A stretch of 64,000 nt of DNA from Pogostemon cablin. Taxonomy: Eukaryota > Streptophyta > Magnoliopsida > Lamiales > Lamiaceae. The DNA lies in the NCBI GenBank assembly GCA_023678885.1, contig CM042997.1, positions 22,512,064-22,576,063 on the forward strand, read 5' to 3'. Below, one piece after another: positions 23,623-33,869 of this stretch (position 1 is the stretch's first letter; each line of letters starts with the position of its first letter). The notes beneath the pieces are model-generated. The model saw nothing but the letters and a program-made list of their open reading frames with translations. It did no database searches and was not told the DNA's origin. The translations under genes were made by a program, and so were the position numbers.

Positions 23623-23744
23623 TAAAATTCATAATTCAAATAATTATTTTTTAATTTTAAATATAGAATTTGTTAATGATAAATAAATATAAATAATGAA
23701 ATTTTATTATATTACATATTAAAAATTAAAAGTGGTTTTTTTTT

Positions 23745-23855
23745 TTCTTTTGGTAGGGGATAAGAGGGGGTGGCAGGGGAAACTGGAAAGGGTGGGGTTG
23801 AGGGATTGCAATAGATACGATAGGGAAGGGGGTAGTTGGGGGCATGGTAGGGTTG
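23745..23855 (+). repeat. G-rich tract
   Basis: GGTAGGGGATAAGAGGGGG followed by more G-runs to 23850. Same style as 132-180 and 4458-4510, with the same AT-rich lead-in. Confidence 0.55.
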
Positions 23856-24440
23856 TAAACGAATCGAATACTAAGGTATTTGAATAGTATTTGATTAAAT
23901 ATTTGAATATTCGTATTTGTTTTTGATTAAATCGAATTTGATATCAAATTCGTATTTGATTCGAAAGTAATGAATGAACTATTCGAATATATTCGAATAT
24001 TCGAATTTGAACATTAGCAATAGAATATATTTGAATTTGAATTCGATTCGAAATTGTAAATACCTTTTTTTTAATAATATATTTTTTAAATTTCTTGTAC
24101 TATTAATAAATTTAAGAAGAAATACTCACTAAATACATCTACCATTAAATTATTAAAAATTATAATTAAATAATTCACATTATATATAAAAAATTAAAAT
24201 ATATCTTTCCTCTTTATTTCAAAATAGTAATAAATCAGATAATATACATATTTATTTATATTTATAACAAAATATTATATTTACTATGAATAATATATAA
24301 TTAATATATAATATATATTATTAGAATCGAATATCTTACAAATTATATTCGATTCGAATATTATTCGAACTTAAATAATATTTAAATTTGCATTCGAATT
24401 CGATTACTGATATTCAAATTCGAATACAATGGTAAAAGAA
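23850..24440. repeat. ATTCGAAT-rich nonautonomous element, probably hAT-type
   Basis: Begins TAGGGTTGTAAACGAATCG and ends in a matching ATTCGAATTCGAT-rich part (24330-24430), with an AT-rich centre. The dense GAATATTCGAAT palindromic words at both ends suggest a terminal-inverted-repeat element. Exact ends were not settled. Confidence 0.45.
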
Positions 24441-24649
24441 AATTTTTAATTAGGAACTGAAGCATGGATTTTAACTTCTCAATTCGATATATTAAGTTGG
24501 ACATTATCATGCTTTAAAAAAAAGACCTGAAATAGGCCTTTCAATCAAGAAGGTATATATTTTCTCCTTTGTGATTTTTGTTTACTTTTACACTGAAGCA
24601 GATGGGGAGATAAAATTAATTGTTACGATAAGTAGATTGTAATTCTCAT

Positions 24650-25060
24650 TATTTTTTATGAAATTAAAAAGTAACCCAAATTTAGTATAAAGAGTAACTT
24701 AATTAACATGAAAAAGTAACCTTATTAGCCAAATAGAAGTAAACTTAAAAAATCAAAGTCTCAAATCAAAAGTAACTCAATTTATTATTATAAAAATTAA
24801 CATTTTTAATATGAAAAAGTAATATTGTTAACCAAATTGAAGTGAATTTAGAAAATTAAAGTTTCAAATTAAAGAGTAATTTAATTTATTTGAAAAAGTA
24901 ATCTAATTAACATGAAAAAGTAACCTTGTTAACCAAACAGAAGTAAACAAAAATAAATCAATATAAAGGTAATCCAAAAGCTCAAAGTCTCAAATTAAAG
25001 AGTAATCTAATTTATTATAAAGAGTAACCTAATTAATTATAAAGAGTGACCCAATAAAAA
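24650..25060 (+). repeat. array of AAAAGTAACC / AGAGTAACCTAAT motifs
   Basis: At least 12 same-strand copies of a short motif (A-rich, then AGTAAYCYAAT), arranged in irregular units with CAAAGTCTCAAAT and TTAACCAAACAGAAGTAAAC. The same motif is scattered through noncoding parts of the MULE at 45.4-52.9 kb. Confidence 0.7.
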
Positions 25061-25144
25061 AATAAACTACAAAATATTTACCTTATAGAAGTATATAATT
25101 TCTCCTAAAAATAAATTAAAAAAATTCCACCTCAATTCCTTAAA

Positions 25145-26036
25145 GGGGGTGGCCGATTTTGTTAAATATACCCCACAAACTTATATTTAAAATATTCTTA
25201 TATATTAAGACATGAATACCCTTATTAATTAATATTTCTAATTTATTCTTATACGAAATTTTTATGCTTACCGTGCACATTAACCCTGTTAGTTCTTCAT
25301 CCACAATGGAACTTCCAGAACTTCTGCAGACTCATAGGATGATAGATTTGGATGTATGGTGGCACAATGAAGTGATGAACACTATCAAACCAATCATGTA
25401 AACTTCACTATGTTCAAAGAAAAGGTAAATCCATATAACAATCCAGAATTGTTTAGCTAATTAACCAACAAAAAAACAACACAAGTATAATCAAAATTAA
25501 AATATACTGTCTACCAGTTGATCTACAACAAATTGATACTCCTCCTCTTCGAGATTCTCATTCAAATTGATACTTTTTGACGATTTTATGAGAAAAGAAC
25601 AACAAATAAAATTATCGAGTAAAGAATCAAGAGTTGTATACAGAATCGCAGTATGTGAGGCATTGGCAAGGCATCCACCGCCGTCGTCATTTAAGTGAAC
25701 ATTCAATTAGCAGAGAAAGAAAGAATAAATCGGTTTTATATTGAATCCAAACCCTAGAATCCTTGCATCTTTTCTTATTACTTAATGTAATTTGAAGTAT
25801 ATTGATTGTGTTCGTAAGATTATCCTAAACGTTTCTTCTTCGATTTGTTTCTTATGTTCTATCGGTTTTCTTTTCATCCATATCAGTTACCATGAATTGG
25901 GTATGTTTTAAAGGGGTAAAATAGACTTAAATGGGGTTTATTTAGTAATGTATATATAAATTTCTTATTTTGATGGAGGTATGATTAGTAATTAGGGTAT
26001 ATTTAACAAAATTGGGGGTGCAAATAGCCATCCCCC
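25145..26036. mobile_element. terminal-inverted-repeat element (family A, member 1), 892 bp
   Basis: Left end GGGGGTGGCCGATTTTGTTA and right end, complemented, GGGGGATGGCTATTTGCACC followed by an ATTTTGTTAAATATACCC match. TCCTTAAA flanks both sides (25137-25144, 26037-26044), an 8-bp target duplication. This fits a hAT- or Mutator-like nonautonomous element. Related ends occur at 61591-62422 and 63591. The interior (about 25300-25720) has normal composition and an open minus-strand frame of about 65 codons (25497-25700) with no family I recognise; it may be captured host sequence. Confidence 0.8.
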
Positions 26037-26044
26037 TCCTTAAA

Positions 26045-26330
26045 ATCAAGGTACAATATAATGGAATCATACTATGATACTCAAAGGGAACAAAAAATCT
26101 GCTTAACCAATTAGTTTGTTGATCCAAGTTCAATGATGTGTAATTTCATTGTTTCTCAGGAGTTGTCCTCAAATAGAAAACTATTTAAGAGTTCCTGCAA
26201 CCGATGGATGTACATATATATACAATATCCAAATTACAAAAAGCCCAAATAACATTGATGTTTGTTATTATGTCATAGAAACATCAATCACATAGTTTCT
26301 TTCATATATAGTGAAGTAAGTTGAGGTAGC
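26045..26330. other. unassigned spacer
   Basis: AT-rich, no feature seen. Confidence 0.3.
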
Positions 26331-26334
26331 TAGC

Positions 26335-26860
26335 TAGAGAGGCGTGAATCAGCAATAGCAAATCTCCATAATGCATTTACATGCTCCTCTTAAGCATATG
26401 CGATGCCAACTCTCGGACTAACTATTATCTTTTTCGGCTCTGGTCCATCTAATCGTTCCAACCCACCAGGGCTTGGCCAACCTTTCCAGATCCAGCAAGA
26501 AGAACATGATTCTCATATTTTAAACCGCGCCGTTGCTGTATGGTTTCCAGTCCACTAATTGGAGCACAGGAACGAATGAGAACAGCTACACCAATCCCTT
26601 CTTCGTCTGCCACCACATTCAGCATCATATGCAGACCATAACAAAAATAAACATAGACATGCCCCCAGTCCTTGCAGTAATCCCAAATCGACAGTGGCAA
26701 GCTGAATCATTTGTACCTCAGTGATTTGAAGAATGACATCATCTTTCTTGAGATGTTTTCCCAACAAACGCGGGGCAAGATCTAGGTCATCAATACGGTA
26801 CAAAATCACTGACTTAGGATTGAAAAACTTGAATAAGAAGAAGAAACGGAGTTCATAGCG
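26335..26860 (-). pseudogene. DNA-3-methyladenine glycosylase (AAG/MPG family) pseudogene
   Basis: AAG family enzymes remove alkylated purines in base-excision repair. Frames read in order on the minus strand: FKFFNPKSVILYRIDDLDLA then PRLLGKHLKKDDVILQITEV; a shifted segment DSACHCRFGITART; then GHVYVYFCYGLHMMLNVVAD, EEGIGVAAVLIRSCAP-like, GLETIQQRRGL and GSGKVGQAL; then LDGPEPKK, SPRVGIAYA, a TAA, and HVNALWRFAIAD. This is the full family order. Two parts are lost: the catalytic-region start (the TEVEAY motif with its glutamate) and most of the segment after GKVGQAL. One or two frameshifts and the TAA replace the remainder. The gap positions coincide with plausible exon edges but no introns are visible here, so a processed copy with deletions, or a decayed gene, are both possible. 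Confidence 0.88.
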
Positions 26861-27838
26861 ACTGCAATGGCTGTGGAGGTGGTGGACTTTTAAATTGTTC
26901 TATCAGTGTCACCGATTCTGGTTGATCTTCTTCATAAATTTTAATTCGCAAAATGATATTTGTTGAAATTTTCACATGGAAAGGAGTTCAAGAAGAAATT
27001 AGCATATAGAGAGACAGGGGTGATGGAATTGGCGGCGTAAATGGAAGAATTGGCGGGATTGGTGGTTGGAAAAACTCCGGTGGTGATGGCGACAAACCGA
27101 GCTGCAGCCGGTGCTTGGTTGAGCCACGGATGGTGCAAATCAGTAACGGGCTTCGAAGGGCGGCTGAAGGCGGCAGCGCCTGGTGGTGGGTGGCGCAATA
27201 ACGGCTTGGTAGATCATTTGTTACTACACCGTGCAACTTGAAGCAGATCGGCGTTCTTTTCTGGAAGAAAGAAGAGAGTGAGGATCCGTTTTAAATTTTT
27301 TGACCCACCACACTAAAAAATCCGGTTCTAAAAAGTTGAAAAAAAAAAAAAGACAGGCCTAGAATATTTCCAGGCAATCCAATCCTCCAAATTGATGTAC
27401 ATGATTAGTAAAATAAAATTTGAAAATTTAAAAGGCTTGGTAAATCAATTAAATAGTAATCAATACAATTTCAGAAAATTTGTAGTAAAAATTTTTATAG
27501 GTAACGAATGAACTTAAATCAAACTTGTATCCAATAAATTTTTTATCCAGGTGTGATAATTTTTTTTTCACTTGCAATTCGTATTGATTTTTTAGATATA
27601 TATATTCTCCAAAAAATGCAGGTGACTCGAATATGATCATTTCAATGGCGGGTGAAAAATGAGAGAGTGACCAGCACTTTAATTTCCTTATTTAATTTGT
27701 ACAACACATCATAATTCAAGTTTTTAGCATTAATTTCATTCATATGTTGTCTAACATTGCATTTTGATCAACTATTCAACTTGTCAAGATTACATATATA
27801 TCAAAGATTTAATAGTTGATGTGCATGTCTTTCAGGCT
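26861..27838. other. unassigned region, G-rich gene-like stretch then AT-rich
   Basis: 26870-27250 has a higher GC content, with GGTGGTGGA/GGCGG words and overlapping open frames on both strands. This is typical of first-exon-like or low-complexity DNA, but no domain was read. CCAAAAAATGCAGGTGA at 27609-27625 recurs at 32597-32613. The rest is AT-rich. Confidence 0.3.
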
Positions 27839-29190
27839 TCAATGGAGTCTTGGCCGCTTTGCTGCATCCCCAGACAGCGGCTCTGCTTCTGGAACCTCAC
27901 ATTTAGACAGAGAAGTGATACGGTCGACCTTGCAGGAAGGTATGTCGAACCGAAAGGAGGTTAAGAGCTGCATTCCTATAGGTGGCTCCACTCCCAATCT
28001 CAATTTTCCCTCACTAAAAAGACAAATGTCCTTTTTCAATTTAAATTTTTTTAGAGACTCATTCCTATAGGTGGATTTCACCAGGTGCATTATTTCTTCC
28101 TTGGTTACAATGCCATGCTTCCTCCTCCTCTCAACCTCCATCTTGTCCTCATTGTACTGCTCTATATCTACCCGGTAGAGTCTAACACTAAACTTTGCAC
28201 TGGTTGATTTCCTCTGATTCGCAGCTTCCACGACATACATAGAGGATCCATCAGAAGACGGCAGAAAGCACGATCTGCAATGGTTTTTGTATCGCACGCG
28301 ATCATCATCTTCAAAAGTGGAGGGAATAAAAGGAGTCGCACTCCAATGTTCGTTAGAGAACACTAAATATGGATTAAAACATAGGTCTCTATCCACCATG
28401 GTTGTAATATCATACCCCGCACCCACTGCAAACATTCCTGTCTTTTGTGTCCAAATCCTGTCAATTCTATTGAATTCAAACAGATAATCCTCCAATTTGA
28501 CCAACAATGTGTTTTGATCCATGAACATAGCCCAATAGACTTCAGACCTTTGAAAGGTGGAACAAGGCCAATACTGCTGAATCGGGGGAAGCGTATCCCA
28601 ACTATCATCATCCACATCATAAATTTTAAAATCTCTCATCTCACAACCAGGATATTTACGATCATTAAGAGGTCTCACGTGAGACTGAATCACGGCTGAC
28701 ATAACAAGCAATTTCCCATCAGGGTCTGTACCACTTTAGGGGATCGTTTCTCATAGTTCATGGGGTCAGGTTGTGTCTGATCATAGACTCAGACAATACA
28801 GGTGATGATTCTCGAAGAATCTCATATAATTTTAGAGTACCGACAAACTTGGACACTCTAGAAAATAAATACCTTTCGCCCAAAAATAAGAGAGATTTAA
28901 CTTCTTACTTACCCGCAGTTTAAGAACCGATCCTTCCTGATAATCTACCCGCAGTTTAAGAACCGATCCTTCCTGATAATCTGTCTTGCTTGAGAAATCG
29001 AATGAATTCACAAAGTAGATGTGATATTCATCGTCTAGAGCATCATCAATTCTCACATAACAAGGAATGCACAACCAATTAGACTTTATCGAATCGAATC
29101 GATTGAATTATTGTTCAGATTAAAAAGGAATCAAAATTGATAAGGAGTTTGTTAATGATGGTCGAACATATACTTGTTTTGAGTGCCTAT
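27839..29190 (-). pseudogene. kelch-like/beta-propeller-type gene, copy 2
   Basis: The longest host-like coding stretch in the window: about 290 codons open from 28711 to the stop at 27839. It begins without an ATG and joins upstream to 28712-29070 only through frameshifts. Relative to copy 1 (8160-9131), a single G is missing in two G-runs (near 28722 and 28762). A 36-bp tandem duplication repeats DYQEGSVLKLRV (about 28916-28990). Readable features: a kelch-like YDVDDDSWDTLPP, FQRSEVYWAMFMDQNTLLV, ICLFSEGKLRLG, and a basic C-terminus ending KRPRLH that could be a nuclear signal. Likely fold: beta-propeller. Possible relatives: F-box/kelch or DUF1618 proteins; I cannot choose. The frameshifts make it a probable pseudogene, unless sequencing errors in G-runs explain them. 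Confidence 0.75.
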
Positions 29191-29208
29191 TTATTTTCTA
29201 TTGGTATC

Positions 29209-29420
29209 TATGGATCTTCATATACTAAACGCTCACTCATGTGTACTGCATCTTCAGAATTGTAACCTTCCCACGACATATAAGCTACTAATACGTTTTT
29301 CCCCAAAGCAAGTTCGTCACCAACCGTAGCAGCACCATCTGCTAAAATTTTTCCCTTTTTAATGCATTTACCCCGCCGAAACTGGGGTTTTTGATGCATA
29401 CAAGTATTTTTGTTGGAAGG
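29209..29420 (-). pseudogene. rpoB: nuclear plastid DNA insert: rpoB fragment
   Basis: The minus-strand frame reads SNKNTCMHQKP, RRGKCIKKGKILADGAATVG, ELALGKNVLVAYMSWEGYNS and EDAV..SERLVYED. This is the highly conserved region of plastid RNA polymerase beta subunit, with the GYNSEDA motif used in all RpoB proteins. It is only about 70 codons of a roughly 1,070-codon gene, flanked by unrelated nuclear sequence, so it is a plastid-to-nucleus transfer, not a gene. A few substitutions (for example SWEG for PWEG, and HMSERL for LISERL) show some age. It lies about 18 bp from the end of the kelch-like duplication. Confidence 0.92.
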
Positions 29421-29526
29421 GTTATGTCCCTCTAAGTGGAATAATATATTATGCACAACCAATTAACTTTATCGAAGACATCCCGGGGGATGGGTTATGT
29501 CCCTCTCAGTGGAATAATATATTATA
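29419..29526 (+). repeat. tandem duplication beside the plastid insert
   Basis: GGGTTATGTCCCTCT and GTGGAATAATATATTAT occur twice (29419 and 29492). Between them is GCACAACCAATTAACTTTATCGAA, a piece also found in both kelch-like copies (9027 and 29069). The mosaic resembles filler DNA from double-strand-break repair. Confidence 0.7.
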
Positions 29527-29529
29527 TAT

Positions 29530-30415
29530 ATATCAGGAGGGAATTAGCTAGGGTTCACGTTCCTTTGAGAGAATATGAATAGAATATAATATATAGGGTA
29601 TTTAACAATATAAATTTGGTAAATATAAGAGATATTTTTGGTATTTTTAACTAATTTTTTAATAATATATACTTAATTTAAATTAATATACTAATCCATA
29701 TTCATATATTATAATTTAATTTAATATACATAAACTTTGATTTCATTGAATCATAAAATTAAATTATATGAATAATAAATTTTTTTAGTATTTAAATTTT
29801 ACTTTTTTATTGATTTAATTTAACAATATAAATTTGATTAATTTTCAATCTTAATTTCAATTGAAATCTTATCTTCATGATATGTAATGTATGTCTATTT
29901 TAAAATTTGATCATATCTTCATGATATTTCTATTAATTATATTATACCATTAATAAAAAAGGCAAATAGTATCCAAATATATATACACACTTCAAATTTT
30001 AGGGTGATTCTGCTGTGGGTGCACCGAGCACTTACGGTTTAGTAGGTTAAAAATTGGGGTGAATGTATAGTTACATTTTAAAATTTTAATTATTTTATTT
30101 TATTTTATGATGGACATTAAATTAAAATATTGACGGACGCTTAAAACTATTGATAACTTTTATATGAGAAAAAATCTAGTTTTTTATTTTATATATAGTG
30201 TAAGAAAAATTCGAGAATTGTCAGACGCAATACAATTACTATTTTGCATGAAGAGTTATTTTTGTGATGGATTAGAGACCTTTCTTGATAACAGCTGTCG
30301 GGTCTATAAAATGACTTTTTATGTAAAAAAAAAAAGAAAAAAAAAACTAAATAATTCATTTTTTCAATACAGTATCAATGATTATCCACTTTTGCCTTTC
30401 ACGCGATCACTTATA
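29530..30415. other. AT-rich spacer
   Basis: Nothing but AT-rich sequence with no domain seen. The frame at 30164-30505 runs into a MITE and is not credible. Confidence 0.4.
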
Positions 30416-30688
30416 CCCCCTCCGTCCCAACTTCAACTTCACACTTTCCGTTTTGGTCCGTCCCAATTTCAACTTCACACTTCCATAAAAGGAAAAAGTA
30501 CATAACCAATATCCCTCTAACATACTTTAATTTCAAAATTGACATCACCTTTTTAACACACATAACATACTTTATCATTTATTTATTACCCAAAAATACC
30601 AAACTACCCCTAAAAGTTACTCAAAAAGCAATTTTTCTTAATTTACGTGTGTACAATAAATATGAAGATGAAAATGAGATGGAGGGAG
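30416..30688. mobile_element. Stowaway-like MITE
   Basis: Left end CCCCCTCCGTCCCAACTTC, right end complement CTCCCTCCATCTCATTTTC, TA at both sides (30414-30415, 30689-30690). The interior (TTTAATTTCAAAATTGACAT, TACCAAACTACCCC) matches the outer MITE at 3666-4154. Confidence 0.85.
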
Positions 30689-30750
30689 TATATACTTGGG
30701 TGATAATTACAAATGGAATTTTAAAAGCTGTGAAGTTCAAAAGATTAATA

Positions 30751-30975
30751 CTCCTCCGTCCCAGGTTAAGAGGTCATTTTACTATTTTGGTCATCCCACC
30801 CAAAGAGTCTCATTTCCTTTTTTGAATAAATAGGACTCATCCACACCCACTAATACAATTAAAACATGGGGCTCCCACACCCACTAATACATCTACCCAC
30901 TACGCATTAAATAATAATATTCCTTAATCTACGTGCCCAAAAGTAAATGAGACTCTTAAGTTGAGACGGAGGGAG
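30751..30975. mobile_element. Stowaway-like MITE, second family
   Basis: 225 bp, ends CTCCTCCGTCCCAGGTTAAG and complement CTCCCTCCGTCTCAACTTAAG-type, flanked by TA (30749-30750, 30976-30977). Confidence 0.88.
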
Positions 30976-31187
30976 TATTTGTCTATCCTCGTCTAATCTA
31001 AAGACGTCTATTTGCCAGTTTTTAATTTTTTTTAAAGACTTTTCATTTTTTAATTTTTTTTCTTTATTTTATTTATTAATTATTTATTTTTGTAACGTTT
31101 CTTATATTATGAATTCCGCTTATACTTCTTTCTTTCCTTTATTAATGGTTTACTTTTTAATTATATATGATGACTTTAATATTATAA

Positions 31188-31215
31188 CTAGTAGTTAATC
31201 CGTGCGTTGCACGGT
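31188..31215 (-). mobile_element. Helitron 3' terminus (minus strand)
   Basis: On the minus strand the hairpin CCGTGC-AAC-GCACGG is followed by GATTAACTA and CTAG, with T next. The same terminal type as the Helitron at 4844-7059, so the element body extends to the right. Its 5' end was not found. Confidence 0.85.
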
Positions 31216-31454
31216 ATGTGTTAGTTTTAGGGCAACAACTTCGCTTAATTTTATGATTTTTTACCGAATAATATTTATTTGAATTATATGATTTGTTTGA
31301 CAAATAGATGGTCAAAATTGGATTATTATAATTATTTAATTATTTTAATGAGTAGCTGAGAGGTGGCTGAGATTTGTTTAAGAAATAGATAGATGGTCAA
31401 TTGGACTAAATTATTTCCTAATTTGAAAAAATTATAATTATTAATTTCAGTAAT

Positions 31455-31655
31455 TGAGCTCTGCTCCCCCGGTTTAACAACAACCAGAGCTCCAACATTG
31501 TGCTGAGTCATCGACTTCACAGCATCATACACTGTATCATCGGTGGTGCACCAGAGTCATGATCCATCTGCACCATTCCCTTTGGCTTTCCGAACATCAG
31601 ATATAGTAGTGCTTTCGAAATTGTTTAGATTCGTCGTATGGCTTCCTACCATCCT
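31455..31655 (-). pseudogene. CBS-domain protein CBSX3 gene fragment
   Basis: The minus frame reads VGSHTTNLNNFESTTISDVR, KAKGNGADGS, stop, LWCTTDDTVYDAVKSMTQHN, VGALVVVKPGEQ. This is the start of the paired CBS domains of plant CBSX3-type proteins, redox-linked organellar regulators that sense adenosine ligands. The tryptophan of the conserved GSWLWC motif is changed to TGA (31557-31559), and similarity stops after VKPGEQ, probably at an exon edge. It lies about 240 bp inside the right side of the minus-strand Helitron end at 31188, in the same orientation as that Helitron, so Helitron capture is the likely origin. Not functional. Confidence 0.85.
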
Positions 31656-31771
31656 CACACAATTAATAACTCAAGAACAAAATACTTGGAGTTGACGAGT
31701 TGTATATACAATTAATCATCAATTAAATTATAATTAAAGTGACTGCTTACATGTGGAGATAATTAATTATA

Positions 31772-31815
31772 CTCTCTCCGTCCCATAAAGAAGTTCACAC
31801 TTCCTTTGAAAAAGC
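31772..31815 (+). mobile_element. Stowaway-like MITE end (one side only)
   Basis: CTCTCTCCGTCCCATAAAG followed by AAGTTCACACTTCC matches the left terminus of the 3666 element. No right terminus follows. Confidence 0.65.
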
Positions 31816-31839
31816 TCTCACAAAAGTTACAGTATAAAC

Positions 31840-32590
31840 TTGATCGCAATTTTCAATGTAAAAGAGCAAGCGTACTCTTGTCGTGTAGGCACGGGCAACC
31901 AAGTTGAATTATCGAACCGAGAAAATTTAGGATTCATGACCTTTAGGTATAATATCGTGATTAGTTAGGGACGATCGGAATGAGAGATAAGAAAAATAAA
32001 AGGAAATAAAATGCAAAGGAATAAATCTAATTACAATATTTTTGTATGCAATGGTAGTTTCTCGATGCACTCAAACAATCATTAATTGATTCTATTTTTA
32101 AACTAATCATGGTAAGAGCGATCACAAATTCCACCTAAACTCTCTCTCGAGATGAAGAGGATGTAGACCCTTACAAAGACCCCAAAATAGCACATATGAT
32201 CGAGATCAAAGTGAACACCTCCCAATAGGTACTAATTACACGTACGAGTTCCCTAAAAGGTACTAAATCATAGGTAATATTCCCTTTCTAGGTACTATGA
32301 ATTCACTAAGGTTTGGTTCCCTTCACTAACTTAATTACAAGTAATCTTACTAGTGTTCATTTATGTAGTTCTAAACATAGGAAGGTTTTGGCCAAACTCC
32401 CCCCATATTAATCCTCATGCAATAAATGGAAAAAACTCATATATGATAATCATGTAAAGCGACTAAGGTGAAAGCAACAACAAGACATGTTGATACACAA
32501 TACACAACCTAATCACATTTGCACTAATATCGAAGGCATTAATCCCAAATTAAAACATGCATACATATTTCATAAACGAAACCTAATCAT
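31840..32590 (-). mobile_element. probable LTR-retrotransposon remnant (noncoding)
   Basis: Unstructured sequence with TAGGTACTA/CCTCCCAATAGGTACTAA words. In complement it resembles the GTACCTAGATGG region at 19070 and the LTR ends near 38570, all typical of gypsy-type LTR DNA. No domain; weak call. Confidence 0.3.
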
Positions 32591-32635
32591 ATTCCAAAAA
32601 ATGCAGGTGAACCTACCCTATCTACATTCAATTAT

Positions 32636-32673
32636 ATTAATCAATCTTTAATTTTTCTCTCTCTGTATATTAA
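32636..32673 (+). repeat. copy of 23336-23373 flank, cut by a Helitron
   Basis: Same 38 bp as at 23336; the match ends exactly at the Helitron terminus (A 32673 | CTAG). The 23 kb copy continues AATATTAG, giving the empty A|T target. Confidence 0.8.
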
Positions 32674-32701
32674 CTAGCGTTTGAACCCGTGCGTTGTACG
32701 G
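32674..32701 (-). mobile_element. Helitron 3' terminus (minus strand), second
   Basis: On the minus strand: CCGTAC-AAC-GCACGG (one G-T type pair) then GTTCAAACG and CTAG. The body extends right and probably includes the repeats at 33004-33455; the 5' end was not identified. Confidence 0.85.
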
Positions 32702-33003
32702 AATAAATGTATTTTTATGTTATTTAAATCCGAAAGAGAAGTCTAAATCGTGTCTTTTATATATTTTCAACAATTGTATCATTGAATTGTTGAGCATATC
32801 GATTGAAGTATTGAGCGAGGGAATATACGAACTGTTGAACGATCGAAGTATTTAGCAAGTGAATGCACGGATTGATGAAATGGCTAAAGATGTTGCAGAA
32901 GTGAAGAAATACTTGAACGATGAGTGGAACTTGAATCTAATGGTACATCGCATTTAACACGAATTTCGAAACAATTCACAAATGCTAAACTCTGCCGATA
33001 AAT

Positions 33004-33455
33004 ATTAAATTCTCGAGGGACATTATGCCCTAAATCGGTGGGAAAAAGTATACCATAAATCACAGGGGTAAAGTCGTCATTTCACTGTTGATAAATATTA
33101 AATCATACAATTTTATGTAATATCATATAAGGTAGTTGTATATTTAAAAAATTAATAGACCGATCACTTAAATTTGTTATTATATTTTGAAAATATTAAA
33201 CCCTCGGGGGGACATTATGCCCTAAACCACTGGGAAAAATATATCATAAATCACAGGGGCAAAGTCGTCATTTCACTTCTGATAAATATTAAATCATGGG
33301 GGTAAAGTATGCCACTAAAGTTAATTTAATTTTATGTAATATCATATTAGGTAGTTGTATATTTATTAATTAGTAGTCGTCATTTCACTGATAAATATTA
33401 AATCATACAATTTTATGTAATGTCATATTAGGTAGTTGTATATTTATTAATTAGT
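33004..33455 (+). repeat. tandem repeat of about 183 bp, 2.4 copies
   Basis: The unit GGGACATTATGCCCTAAA..AAATCACAGGGG.AAAGTCGTCATTTCAC..TTTTATGTAATATCAT..GGTAGTTGTATATTTA starts near 33004, 33187 and, in part, 33378. Confidence 0.8.
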
Positions 33456-33840
33456 ATTGGCAAAAGCTCCTGTGCACCCGGGCGTACGAAACACATTTCC
33501 GTGCGCCTTTAGAATTTTGGGTTAAATTGTATACCTTTTAGTATACAGATGTGTACCCTTTATTTTCTAAAGAAAATTATTGTGTGTATTTGCGCGCATG
33601 AACAACACTCCATGCGCCTTTAGAATTTTGTCTTAAATTGTATACCCTTTAGTATAAAAATGTGTATCCTTTATTTTCTAAAGAAAAAAAAATATTAATA
33701 AAAAGTGTATACCCTTTAGAACAAAATGGTGTACCTTTTATTATTAAAGTGTATAACATTTAGACCAAAATAATGTACCATTACCCATAATACTAAATTT
33801 CTAAAGGCGCACGCAAGCCTCACTCATTAGTATTTAAGTA
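33456..33840 (+). repeat. duplicated TATACC-rich block
   Basis: GCGCCTTTAGAATTTTG followed by TTAAATTGTATACC..TTTAGTATA occurs at 33509 and 33616. The related GTATACCCTT/GTGTACC words appear at 60520-60560. Probably a nonautonomous element with a GTGCACCCGGGCG-type end. Confidence 0.55.
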
Positions 33841-33869
33841 CCCGTAATTATTTAAAGGTACCATACTTA

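Noticed and set aside
24650..25060. CRISPR-like array
   Set aside because: Short irregular motif with no constant spacer length, in a plant genome; not a CRISPR array.
27041..27241. 66-codon frame with Gly/Ala-rich product
   Set aside because: Both strands are open over the same GC-richer patch; no motif. Left as unassigned.
30164..30505. 113-codon frame
   Set aside because: Runs from AT-rich DNA through a poly-A tract into a MITE; not coding.
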